From NCBI GenBank assembly GCA_047618565.1, contig JBLHKW010000191.1, positions 1-8,309 on the forward strand: DNA of 8,309 nt, given 5' to 3'. The notes beneath the pieces were generated by a model that worked only from the letters and a program-made list of their open reading frames with translations, was not told the origin of the DNA and ran no database searches. Position numbers and translations under genes: made by a program. The stretch comes from JBLHKW01 sp047618565. GTDB lineage: Bacteria > Planctomycetota > UBA1135 > GCA-002686595. Shown one piece after another: positions 1-6,570 of this stretch. Numbering within the stretch: position 1 is the stretch's first letter; each line of letters starts with the position of its first letter.

Positions 1-101
1 GCCGGCGTCGGTAGCACCCTTTGGGTGCCGACGCCGGGGGTGGCGGGGCAAAGGCGGAGACGGGCCCGATTTTTGCTCCAGATCCCGAGGCAGAGGAAGC
101 C
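1..101 (-). repeat. Left copy of a composite palindromic repeat, cut by the window start
   Basis: Bases 2-11 pair perfectly with 28-37 (CCGGCGTCGG / CCGACGCCGG). A three-base bulge (12-14), a 5-bp inner stem (15-19 with 23-27) and a TTT loop form the apex. Only the inner part of the left arm is inside the window. The flank 28-57 matches 8268-8296 closely, and 71-101 matches the reverse complement of 8177-8207 at 27 of 31 positions, so this and the right-hand element are copies of one family. Read from the sigma-factor gene, the order is minisatellite, conserved tail, palindrome. It could also work as a transcription terminator or a REP-like element; the sequence alone does not decide. Confidence 0.75.
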
Positions 102-106
102 CTGAT

Positions 107-200
107 GAAGCCCCGAGGAAGTCCCGAGGAAACCCCGAGGAAGCCCCGAGGAAGCCCCGAGGAAACCCCGAGGAAGCCCCGAGGAAGTCCCGAGGAAGCC
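107..200. repeat. 11-bp minisatellite, about 8.5 units
   Basis: Eight full head-to-tail units of GAAGCCCCGAG and its variants run from 107 to 194, followed by a partial GAAGCC. The fourth and fifth bases vary: GAAGCCCC (A), GAAGTCCC (B), GAAACCCC (C). The order A-B-C, A-A-C, A-B-A gives a 33-bp higher-order period, which suggests that blocks of three units were duplicated. The array starts within six bases of the conserved repeat tail that ends at 101. It could be read as an 11-residue peptide repeat in one plus-strand frame, but that frame then runs antisense into the sigma gene, so I treat the array as non-coding. Confidence 0.9.
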
Positions 201-220
201 AATGAAGCAGACCCAAGCAA

Positions 221-250
221 CCCCGCAACCCCAACCCCAACACCCCTCCC
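221..250 (-). other. G-tract cluster just downstream of the sigma-factor stop
   Basis: On the minus strand, four GGGG tracts (243-246, 235-238, 229-232, 221-224) and one GGG (248-250) are separated by one to four bases, and end one base beyond the sigma stop codon. This meets the usual four-tract rule for an intramolecular G-quadruplex, in the DNA or in the 3' end of the sigma mRNA. The core GGGGTTGGGGTTGCGGGG looks like ciliate telomere sequence by chance. No terminator hairpin with a U-run is visible here. Whether the structure forms is an inference. Confidence 0.55.
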
Positions 251-251
251 T

Positions 252-1484
252 CTATCCCAACTCCTCCACCCGTCTCCTCAAGAACCTGCGCTCTGCATCC
301 GTCGCCTCCAGTTCCAACGCCTGTTGGTACGCTGCTACGGCTTCCTCTCTTCGCCCCAGTCTCCTCAGGAAGTCAGCGCGTGTTGCGTACAGGAACAAGT
401 AGCGCGTGAGCTCCGGCGCCCCTGCGATTGCGTCAAGCTCCGCGAGTCCCTGTTCGGGGCCGTGGACCATGGTGACGGCGACGGTGCGGTTGAGCGCCAC
501 GATAGGGTTGCCCGAGACTTCTAACAGCACACCGTAGAGCGCCAAAATCTGGGGCCAGTCTGTGTCGTCCGCGGACCTGGCTTCGCAGTGCAGGGCGGAG
601 ATGGCGGCTTGCAACTGGTAGACGCCGGGCGGGCCTCGGCGGAGGGCGTTCTCGAGCGAATTTCCCGCGGCGCTGATCTGTTCGTGGTCCCAGAGCGAGC
701 GATCCTGGTCTTGCATCAGGATCAGATCGCCATCGTCGGAAACGCGGGCGTGGCGGCGGGCGTCGTGTAATCGCATCAGGGCCATCAGGCCGCTGGCTTC
801 GGGCTCGTCGGGCATCAGGCGTTCGAGCAGGGCGGCCAGGCGTATGGCTTCGCGGCAGAGGTCGTGGCGGATGAGGGCCTCGCCGCTGGTGGCGGAGTAG
901 CCCTCGTTGAAGATCAGGTAGAGGACTGCGAGGACCGTCGAGACCCGTTCGGGGAGGTGGTGGTCCGGGGGGATCTCGTAGGGGATGTGGGCCTGGCGGA
1001 TCTTCTGCTTGGCCCGGACGAGTCGCTGGGCCAGGGTGCTCTGTGGCACGAGGAAGGCGCGCGCTATCTCCTCGGTGGTGAGTCCGGCGAGGGTGTGCAG
1101 GGTCAGGGCGATGCGTGCGTCTGCGCTCAGGGCTGGGTGACAGCAGGTGAAGATGAGCCGCAGGGTGTCATCGTGCAGGCAGCTGTCCAGGTCGTCGGTG
1201 GACATGGTTCGGGTCGCCTCGTGCTCGGCTTCCAGCTCCGTGGCTTCACGGTACCCGCGGCGTGTGCGGATCAGGTCGATGGCCTTGCGCCGCGCGGTGG
1301 TGGCGAGCCAGCCACCCGGGTTGTCGGGGACGCACCCCGGCCATGCCTCGAGCGCACTCGCGCAGGCTGCCTGTAGTGCGTCCTCCGCCAGGTCGAAGTC
1401 CCTGGTCTGGCGAATCAGTGTCGCGAGGATTGCGCCCGAGTGTTCCCTGAACGCGGCGCCCACGAGGTCCCGTGCGGAGCTCAT
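252..1484 (-). CDS. ECF sigma factor, ECF42 type, with C-terminal TPR-like extension
   Basis: A predicted 410-residue cytoplasmic RNA polymerase sigma factor. Region 2 lies at about 8-76 (F-D-L-A-E-D-A-L-Q then W-L-A-T-T-A-R-R-K-A-I-D) and region 4 at about 108-165 (L-T-T-E-E-I-A-R-A-F-L-V, then L-A-Q-R-L-V-R-A-K). ECF factors usually stop at about 200 residues; here 240 more follow, beginning with L-Y-L-I-F-N-E-G-Y (189-197) and ending in TPR-like helices (about 315-400). This architecture, paired with an adjacent DGPF protein, defines ECF42. These lack a classical anti-sigma factor, and the extension is thought to control activity. None is seen nearby. The frame stays open upstream to 1925, but the ATG at 1484 places region 2 normally and leaves 20 bases after the DGPF stop. 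No clear Shine-Dalgarno site is visible. The signal it senses is unknown. Confidence 0.93.
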   Translation of the reverse strand: MSSARDLVGAAFREHSGAILATLIRQTRDFDLAEDALQAACASALEAWPGCVPDNPGGWLATTARRKAIDLIRTRRGYREATELEAEHEATRTMSTDDLDSCLHDDTLRLIFTCCHPALSADARIALTLHTLAGLTTEEIARAFLVPQSTLAQRLVRAKQKIRQAHIPYEIPPDHHLPERVSTVLAVLYLIFNEGYSATSGEALIRHDLCREAIRLAALLERLMPDEPEASGLMALMRLHDARRHARVSDDGDLILMQDQDRSLWDHEQISAAGNSLENALRRGPPGVYQLQAAISALHCEARSADDTDWPQILALYGVLLEVSGNPIVALNRTVAVTMVHGPEQGLAELDAIAGAPELTRYLFLYATRADFLRRLGRREEAVAAYQQALELEATDAERRFLRRRVEELG

Positions 1485-1504
1485 GCCTTGTGGCGCAGGC
1501 GCTC

Positions 1505-1855
1505 CTACTCCATCTCCCAGATCGGTCGCACCTCGATGCTTCCGAGGTGCGCACTGGGGATCTTGCGAGCCCATTCGAGGGCGGCATCCAGGTTCTCGAC
1601 GTCGATCATGTAGTAGCCGCCCAGGGCCTCCTTGGTCTCCGCGAAAGGACCGTCCGTGTGCACGGTCTCGCCGTTCCTGATGCGGACGGTCGTCGCGGCG
1701 GCGATCGGTTGCAGGCGTGCGGAGTCGCGCTGGGCGCCGGAGGCTGCGAGCTCCGCGCCAAACTTGCCGTAGCCCTCCATGAGCTGGCCCATCTCGGTCT
1801 CGGACAGGCCCTCGTCGACGGACTCCTCGGTATAGATCAGCAACAGGTAACGCAT
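1505..1855 (-). CDS. DGPF/YCII-domain protein, ECF42 partner
   Basis: A small soluble protein of 116 residues, the normal size for the YCII-related/DGPF family. It starts M-R-Y-L-L-L-I-Y, the typical first beta strand, and carries the signature D-G-P-F at 68-71 followed by E-T-K-E-A-L-G-G-Y-Y, as in family members. The family adopts a ferredoxin-like fold and its biochemical role is unknown. DGPF genes are the hallmark neighbours, and known targets, of ECF42 sigma factors, and here the sigma gene follows after 20 bases, so the two are probably co-transcribed. I chose the ATG at 1855 over a TTG two codons upstream because it gives the usual N-terminus. Neither start has a clear ribosome-binding site. 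A good ECF-type promoter lies about 75 bases upstream. Confidence 0.93.
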   Translation of the reverse strand: MRYLLLIYTEESVDEGLSETEMGQLMEGYGKFGAELAASGAQRDSARLQPIAAATTVRIRNGETVHTDGPFAETKEALGGYYMIDVENLDAALEWARKIPSAHLGSIEVRPIWEME

Positions 1856-1901
1856 GGTCAAGTGTGGGTGGGCAGTCCGCAGGTTGCGGTTGTTGGGGGA
1901 T

Positions 1902-1920
1902 CCGGGGACGGCGTCCCCGG
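1902..1920 (-). promoter_or_regulatory. Perfect hairpin in the predicted leader of the DGPF-sigma transcript
   Basis: CCGGGGAC (1902-1909) pairs with GTCCCCGG (1913-1920) across a three-base loop, an 8-bp GC-rich stem. With the predicted start of transcription near 1923-1926, the hairpin would sit almost at the 5' end of the mRNA and could protect it from decay. It also lies 64 bases beyond the stop of the large exported-protein gene and might help end that transcript, but no T-run follows on the minus strand. Confidence 0.55.
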
Positions 1921-1931
1921 CGCACCTACCT

Positions 1932-1958
1932 GACGCCCGTGTGTGCCGGCTCTCGACA
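1932..1958 (-). promoter_or_regulatory. Predicted ECF42-dependent promoter of the DGPF-sigma operon
   Basis: On the minus strand a -35 element TGTCGA (1958-1953) is followed by exactly 17 bases and a -10 element CGTC (1935-1932). As I recall, the reported ECF42 target promoter has TGTCGA at -35 and CGA/TC at -10, so both boxes and the spacing fit. It lies between the stop of the upstream gene at 1984 and the DGPF start at 1855, the expected position for positive autoregulation. Transcription would start near 1923-1926, giving a leader of about 70 bases. Confidence 0.75.
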
Positions 1959-1983
1959 GCAAACTGTCCGAAATCTCATCGCC

Positions 1984-4900
1984 CTACTCGCAGAACGTCA
2001 CGGCCACGGCGTCCGTCAGGTTGAATCCGCTGCCGCCGGGTCCCATCGGGTCCCGGAACCAGAACTGGAAGTTCCACGACGTGTCGGGCGTGATCGCCGC
2101 GGTCTGGAGCGTGGTCAGGTCCAGCTGACGGCTCAATGTGCCGGAGCTATCGAGCTGGGCGATCGGGTTCAGGCGTTGCGTTTGACCACCGACACAGCGG
2201 AAGCCATCCCCGAAGGTCACCTGGATCATGTTGGGCCCGTAGAAGAACACGCCGAACTTGTTGGGCGGTCCGTCACTGACGGTGAGGAAGAACTCGTTGT
2301 TCGAGACGCGCGGCGTTCCGGCCGTTGCGATGAGCGCCTGCTGCCCTCCGGAGTGTGTCGCGGAAACGCAGTAGGACTCGCCCAGTGGGCATACCTGGAA
2401 GCGAGCGATGCGCGTCTTCCAGTTGACCCCGTCCGTGTACTCGTGACAGGCCCAGAATGTCCCGGGCTCGTCGGGATCGGGGACACATGCGCTGTAGTCG
2501 CCCCAGCGGTCGCCTCCCGGTCCGGTACTCGTCATCACCGTTACCGGCGGCTGGGTTGCCCCGAGCGGGTCGTTCGCAGCACGCGTCACCTGGGCCATCG
2601 AGATGAACTCGTCCGGCGAGGAGCGCGCGAAGGTCAGTGCCATGTTGTCGTCAGCATCGACGCCGATACTTCCGAAGAACGTTCGGATGGGCAGGCCCAG
2701 GTTGAGCGATCCGGACTGGACGAGAACTGGCTGGTTGCCGCTGCCCGGCCAGCCCTGCATGTCGAACTGATACCAGATCTGGATGGCCTGACCGACGCCG
2801 GAGTGGTGAGTGGCCCAGAGCGAACCGTTGCGATAGACGCAGCTCCAGAAGCGCGTGTCGAAGAGCTCGATCCGGATCGACGTACCGAGCTGGGGAGCGC
2901 TCTCGGGATCTGTGTAGATGGTCGGGAGAGTCAGCGTTGTCGACTGAAACACCGGGCTGGTCAACGGATCCGTGATCGCCCAGAAGTCGATCTTGTTCGA
3001 GCCGGCCGACTGCTCGGCGTGAATCATGTACTGAGCGGGTGCCCCGGCGTCGTACGTGATGGGTACGCCGAACGAGTGCACGGCAGGGATCACGTGGTCG
3101 ATGTAGCTCGGCACTCCACCCGCGATGACGGACGACTTGTCGATCAGCAACAGGTGGAAGATGTCGGGCGTCAGGAAGTTCGCGGTCAGGTACACCACGT
3201 TCTCATCGACCGCGATGTTGGGCGAGTCGATGTTCGGGTCACCGGCGGAAGCCAGGACATCGATGCGGTACTTGAACCACATGCCGCCCGGATCCGCGTC
3301 ATCGGACACCGCGAGCAGGTAGTAAGGTCGCGTGCCGCCGACCGCGATCTCGGCCGCCACGGCCATGAATCGCTGCGCATGCGGATCCCAGATGACCTCG
3401 GGGTCGATCACGAAGTTTCCCGCGCCAGCCGTTCCCCAGAAACCGCCGCCGCCCTGAATCGGGCTGTCGAACGTCAGTCCGCCCAGGTTATTGCGGAACT
3501 GGATCCGACCGTTCGTCACCTGGACCATGTGGTCAGGGCCGACCGCCAGGTGCGGGTCGGGCGGCGTGGCGCCCGTATCGAGGATGCCGTCGATGCTGAA
3601 GGTTGCGGGCTGGCCCAGCAGCGGCGTGGAGCCGGGCGTGGCCTGCCGCAGGGCGCGTCGGGAGCTGAAGCTGGGCAGCTCGTGGGGCATGGCCGCTTTT
3701 TCTGCGCCCTCCCAGATGGCCTGGTCGATCGTGGCTTGCGCACAGGTCTGGATCTCGAACGCGTCCGGCAGGAGCACGGAAATGTGCGCGCCCGACGAGT
3801 CGCCCTGGCCACCGTCGCCGTGCCACGCGAAGCCCATGCGACCGTCACGCAGTCTGGCCACGCGCGAAGTTCCACGCCCGACGGCCAGTTTCTCGACGCC
3901 GTCGCTGCGGGTGTTCACCGGCCATGCCGGGCTCGCGGCATGGCCCTCTGCGTCGAAGACCTGTGCGAACAGTCGAGTCTGCTTTCCGGTGGAAGAGTGC
4001 TGGCTCCAGGCGAGCAGCAGAGAGCCATCCTCGTCCAGGTCGATGGCGTGGCCGCTTGTGTATCCGGATTCCTGCGCCAGGTGCTGCCGCGGCGCGTCGG
4101 CCGTGATGGCGTCTCCCTGCCAGTCGTAGGTGCGCCAGAAGAGCGGGGCTCCCTGGGCGCTCAGGTCGATCCATGCGATTGCGAACTTGCCCGTGCCGGT
4201 CATCGAGAGCGTCGGCTCGACCGGTTGTAGGCTGGTCGTGGAGTCGACGCGGAACTCGGCGCCAGCGGGCTGCCCGGATCTGTCGATAGCCTGTGCGAAG
4301 ATGCCCAGGGGCAAACCTTCATCGGTTGTTCGCGCCCAGCAGACCACGGCGCGGCCACTGTCGTCCGTGCCTACGTGGGGCAGGCGGTCCTGACCCTGTG
4401 CCTGACCGAGGATGAATTCCGGACCCTGGGGGCGTCCGTCCCGCGCGAGGCGTCGGCCGTGGATGCGCAGGCGCCCGCTGCACGATGCGGGGCCAGTCCA
4501 GATCACCAGTGCTCCACCGCCAGGTAGCGCCGCGATCGATGGATCGCTCTGGTGGCCGGCGACGGTCTCGTTGACCTCGATCTCGCCCGTGGCGCGCTCC
4601 AGCTTCGAATCGAAGCGGCGTGCGACCACTGAACCTTGGTCTCCATCCTGCTCGAACGAGCGCCACGCGAACCAGGTCCCACCCTGGTCGTCACTGACGA
4701 CACACGGCTGCATCTGCATTCCGCTGACGGTGTCGTTGATGGCACGCTCGGCGGCGATCGGCTTGCCGGTCGGGTCGAGGCGGCGTGCATAGATGCCGTA
4801 GCTGCCTTCCTGCTGGCGCCGGCTATGCCACGTCACGACCCAGTTGCCGTCGCGGTCGATCGTCAGCGCGCTCGCGTCCTGGGAGCTGCCGGTGAAGCTG

Positions 4901-5067
4901 TTCGTGCGCTGGACGACCCGCTGCAACGGGGACGGCGCATCGACGCTTCGGACGGCGCCACCGTCGCCCTTGGGGGTGGTGGGGGCATGGACCGTCGACG
5001 TCGGGGTAAGGACGGACGTGATCAGTGATACCGCTCCCAGGAGGGACGGAATCCAGAGGGTGTTCAT
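1984..5067 (-). CDS. Large secreted beta-repeat protein with planctomycete-type C-terminal domain
   Basis: A 1027-residue predicted exported protein of unknown function. The start at 5067 gives M-N-T-L-W-I-P-S-L-L and a hydrophobic stretch to about residue 20, a plausible signal peptide; the frame stays open 45 codons further but without one. Residues 62-432 hold seven repeats, each with a strand ending in a conserved Trp (80, 135, 190, 244, 299, 354, 415), nearly all 54-55 apart, and often followed by a G-I-Y-A-R-R-L-D...G-like strand. This suggests a seven-bladed beta propeller. Residues about 485-890 contain P-P-D-P-H-L-A-V-G-P-D-H and look like a second propeller-like region. Residues about 897-1027 (Y-C-V-S...W-N-F-Q-F-W-F-R-D...L-T-D-A-V-A-V-T-F) resemble a C-terminal domain I recall from many exported planctomycete proteins. 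No catalytic motif is recognised. A role at the cell surface is inference. Confidence 0.9.
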   Translation of the reverse strand: MNTLWIPSLLGAVSLITSVLTPTSTVHAPTTPKGDGGAVRSVDAPSPLQRVVQRTNSFTGSSQDASALTIDRDGNWVVTWHSRRQQEGSYGIYARRLDPTGKPIAAERAINDTVSGMQMQPCVVSDDQGGTWFAWRSFEQDGDQGSVVARRFDSKLERATGEIEVNETVAGHQSDPSIAALPGGGALVIWTGPASCSGRLRIHGRRLARDGRPQGPEFILGQAQGQDRLPHVGTDDSGRAVVCWARTTDEGLPLGIFAQAIDRSGQPAGAEFRVDSTTSLQPVEPTLSMTGTGKFAIAWIDLSAQGAPLFWRTYDWQGDAITADAPRQHLAQESGYTSGHAIDLDEDGSLLLAWSQHSSTGKQTRLFAQVFDAEGHAASPAWPVNTRSDGVEKLAVGRGTSRVARLRDGRMGFAWHGDGGQGDSSGAHISVLLPDAFEIQTCAQATIDQAIWEGAEKAAMPHELPSFSSRRALRQATPGSTPLLGQPATFSIDGILDTGATPPDPHLAVGPDHMVQVTNGRIQFRNNLGGLTFDSPIQGGGGFWGTAGAGNFVIDPEVIWDPHAQRFMAVAAEIAVGGTRPYYLLAVSDDADPGGMWFKYRIDVLASAGDPNIDSPNIAVDENVVYLTANFLTPDIFHLLLIDKSSVIAGGVPSYIDHVIPAVHSFGVPITYDAGAPAQYMIHAEQSAGSNKIDFWAITDPLTSPVFQSTTLTLPTIYTDPESAPQLGTSIRIELFDTRFWSCVYRNGSLWATHHSGVGQAIQIWYQFDMQGWPGSGNQPVLVQSGSLNLGLPIRTFFGSIGVDADDNMALTFARSSPDEFISMAQVTRAANDPLGATQPPVTVMTSTGPGGDRWGDYSACVPDPDEPGTFWACHEYTDGVNWKTRIARFQVCPLGESYCVSATHSGGQQALIATAGTPRVSNNEFFLTVSDGPPNKFGVFFYGPNMIQVTFGDGFRCVGGQTQRLNPIAQLDSSGTLSRQLDLTTLQTAAITPDTSWNFQFWFRDPMGPGGSGFNLTDAVAVTFCE

Positions 5068-5143
5068 GTTGACTGCCGCGATGTGGGGCTGGGGAGTGGG
5101 GTGGCCGGCGCCTACGGAGGGTCTGCCGATCCCCAATACGAGT

Positions 5144-5174
5144 GTATCCGACCCTCGGATCCCCGCCGGTTCAA
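5144..5174 (-). promoter_or_regulatory. Weak promoter candidate for the large exported-protein gene
   Basis: In the 170-base gap upstream of the gene, the minus strand carries TTGAAC (5174-5169) and, 19 bases later, GGATAC (5149-5144). The match to a housekeeping promoter is poor and the spacing long. Apart from this and the stem-loop at 5191-5235, the gap shows only three GGGG runs on the plus strand (5085-5101), which make the predicted leader C-rich. Confidence 0.15.
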
Positions 5175-5190
5175 CTCGGTTTTGTGGTCG

Positions 5191-5235
5191 CTGCGCCCTC
5201 ACCTGGCCCGCAACAGGGCCTCCTGCAGGGCGCAG
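5191..5235 (-). terminator. Two-tier stem-loop after the kinase gene, probable 3' end
   Basis: CTGCGCCCT (5191-5199) pairs perfectly with AGGGCGCAG (5227-5235). Inside the 27-base loop a second stem, GGCCC (5205-5209) with GGGCC (5216-5220), can form. On the minus strand the structure begins two bases after the kinase TAG. No U-tract follows, so it is not a classical intrinsic terminator; it could act as a Rho-associated or mRNA-stabilising 3' hairpin. Confidence 0.5.
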
Positions 5236-5237
5236 GA

Positions 5238-5789
5238 CTACTGGACGGGCAGGAAGCGCTGGCTGAAGTTGACGCGCTGCTCGACGGTCTCGTCGCCCGG
5301 AATCCGCAGTACCTGACCGCGGTGGGCGAAGCGCTTCAGGGTCGCCTCGAGGGTCGCCTGATAGTGGAACTGCACCCAGCGATTCGTGGAGCGCACCCCG
5401 TCTTTCACGAGGGGCAATACGCCCCAGGGCAGGAGCAGCACGCGATCGTAGCGCTCACCCTCGCTTCTGAGGCGCCCGATCCAGGCCTCGCTGTCGTCGA
5501 GCTCGTCGTAGAGCGCGTAGTGCAGCCAGAAAGCGATGTAGTCGAATGCAGAGCGGTCCACGACGAAGCTCGAGCCGGCGCGCTGCTCGAGCTCGCGTTG
5601 CTCATCCCAGAGCTCGGATAGCAGAGCCCGGCGTTCTGGATTGGAGAGTTCGTGCAGCTGAAGGCCGCCCTCGATGCGCTTGCGCATACCCTCTTCGATG
5701 AACGGGACCTCGAGTCTTCGTGCCAGGGCCTTGCCGAGTGTGGTCTTGCCCGTGCCGGCCGAACCGGATATTGCGATTCGAAGATTCAC
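5238..5789 (-). CDS. Small P-loop ATPase/kinase (AAA_28, NadR/TTD14-like)
   Basis: A 183-residue predicted cytoplasmic P-loop nucleotide-binding protein. The Walker A motif G-S-A-G-T-G-K-T-T is at residues 9-17, right after a beta strand (L-R-I-A-I-S). A second conserved strand, F-V-V-D-R-S-A-F-D-Y-I-A-F-W (75-88), supplies the Walker-B-like Asp and resembles the D-R-T/S...D-Y segment of the AAA_28 group related to the NadR ribosylnicotinamide kinase domain. The substrate cannot be read from the sequence. I chose the GTG at 5789 because it puts the P-loop at the N-terminus, as usual, and lies 16 bases after the phosphatase stop. Longer in-frame starts reach to 5963 but would overlap the phosphatase gene by over 150 bases. 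It is the last gene of a predicted two-gene operon, followed at once by a stem-loop. Confidence 0.82.
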   Translation of the reverse strand: MNLRIAISGSAGTGKTTLGKALARRLEVPFIEEGMRKRIEGGLQLHELSNPERRALLSELWDEQRELEQRAGSSFVVDRSAFDYIAFWLHYALYDELDDSEAWIGRLRSEGERYDRVLLLPWGVLPLVKDGVRSTNRWVQFHYQATLEATLKRFAHRGQVLRIPGDETVEQRVNFSQRFLPVQ

Positions 5790-5805
5790 CTGGTGGATCC
5801 GAGTT

Positions 5806-6432
5806 TCATGAGAGCCAGGGACGTTCGCCGAAGGAGTTAAGGACGCTCCCGGCTGCGCTGCAGAGGACCGAAGTGTGGGAAGCGGTCGCCGGTGCAAAGC
5901 GTAGAGCATTCGACGTCGGAATACCCATGAGCCGACAGAGTAGTACGCGGATAACGCCCACATGGGTCACGATCAGCACGGTTTTCCCGTGGGAATCCGT
6001 GAGGACGCTTTCCCACCAGTGGGTCACGCGCGTGGCCAGGTCGCGCATGGACTCGCCCTCGGGGGGCGTCGTCTCGACGTAGTTGTCCCAGTAGGCGGTG
6101 ACGCGCGCCGCATCCCACTCCGTGATCTCCTTCCAGGTCTGACCCTGCCAGGTCCCCATGTGCTGTTCGCGCAGGTCCGCGGCCAGCTCCAGGGGAGTTC
6201 CGAGGCGTGCCGAGAGCTGGTCGCCCAGGACCGAGCAGCGCTGGAGATCGCTTGAGATGATCCGGTCCGGAGCCAGCTCCAGGCGCGCGAACCACTCGAC
6301 AAGTCGCTCGGACTGAGCTAGCCCGTGCGCCGAGAGCGGGTGGTCGAGCTGTCCGCGTACCGCTCGACGCTCGAGCTCCTCGACCGATCCGTGGCGCAGG
6401 ATGTGGATGCTCGTGACCTCGTCGTCCGGCAT
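5806..6432 (-). CDS. Histidine phosphatase family protein (phosphoglycerate mutase-like)
   Basis: A 208-residue predicted cytoplasmic phosphatase of the histidine phosphatase superfamily, clade 1. The catalytic L-R-H-G is at 12-15 with His14 as phosphate acceptor. S-S-D-L-Q-R at 60-65 supplies the second Arg, L-R-E-Q-H-M-G-T-W-Q-G (87-97) carries the expected proton donor Glu89, P-E-G-E-S is at 124-128, and V-T-H-V-G-V-I-R (155-162) holds the second His157. All key residues are present, so it should be active. The motif order resembles CobC/GpmB-type small-molecule phosphatases; the substrate is unknown. I prefer the ATG at 6432 to an in-frame TTG at 6492, which adds 20 poorly typical residues. 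Neither has a Shine-Dalgarno site. The P-loop kinase gene follows 16 bases downstream. Confidence 0.92.
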   Translation of the reverse strand: MPDDEVTSIHILRHGSVEELERRAVRGQLDHPLSAHGLAQSERLVEWFARLELAPDRIISSDLQRCSVLGDQLSARLGTPLELAADLREQHMGTWQGQTWKEITEWDAARVTAYWDNYVETTPPEGESMRDLATRVTHWWESVLTDSHGKTVLIVTHVGVIRVLLCRLMGIPTSNALRFAPATASHTSVLCSAAGSVLNSFGERPWLS

Positions 6433-6518
6433 GATGCCGCGCGTCGCGGGGTCGAATTCGAGGCCAGCGGCCTGCCCGAGGTTCCCTTTCAATTGTGCAT
6501 GCCTGGCGATGGTCCGAG

Positions 6519-6570
6519 CGGGTGGCTCACGCGGCCAGCACCACGTGTCGGAGCCACCCGTTGAGGCTCC
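6519..6570 (-). promoter_or_regulatory. Competing inverted repeats upstream of the phosphatase-kinase operon
   Basis: CGGGTGGCTC (6519-6528) is a perfect inverted repeat of GAGCCACCCG (6551-6560), with 22 bases between that include the palindrome CACGTG (6542-6547). GGAGCC (6550-6555) can instead pair with GGCTCC (6565-6570). The middle segment can therefore join only one partner at a time, as in attenuators, if the region is transcribed on the minus strand. It could equally be a protein-binding operator between the divergent genes. Confidence 0.45.

Noticed and set aside
107..200. CRISPR-like array
   Set aside because: The 11-bp units are directly adjacent with no spacers and are too short; no cas gene is present.
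21..524. Plus-strand frame of 167 codons translating the minisatellite as an 11-residue repeat
   Set aside because: It starts inside a palindrome, reads through repeats and then runs antisense into the sigma gene. No ribosome-binding site or domain is seen.
1485..1925. Sigma-factor frame extended upstream to 1925, giving 557 codons
   Set aside because: The extra 147 codons overlap the whole DGPF gene in another frame and look like shadow sequence. The internal ATG at 1484 gives the normal sigma N-terminus.
1864..4230. Open frame of 788 codons on the plus strand
   Set aside because: It lies antisense to the large exported-protein gene, has Arg- and Val-rich composition typical of GC-rich shadow frames, and shows no recognisable domain.
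5790..5963. Longer start for the kinase gene
   Set aside because: It would overlap the 3' end of the phosphatase gene by over 150 bases and add a low-complexity N-terminus before the P-loop.
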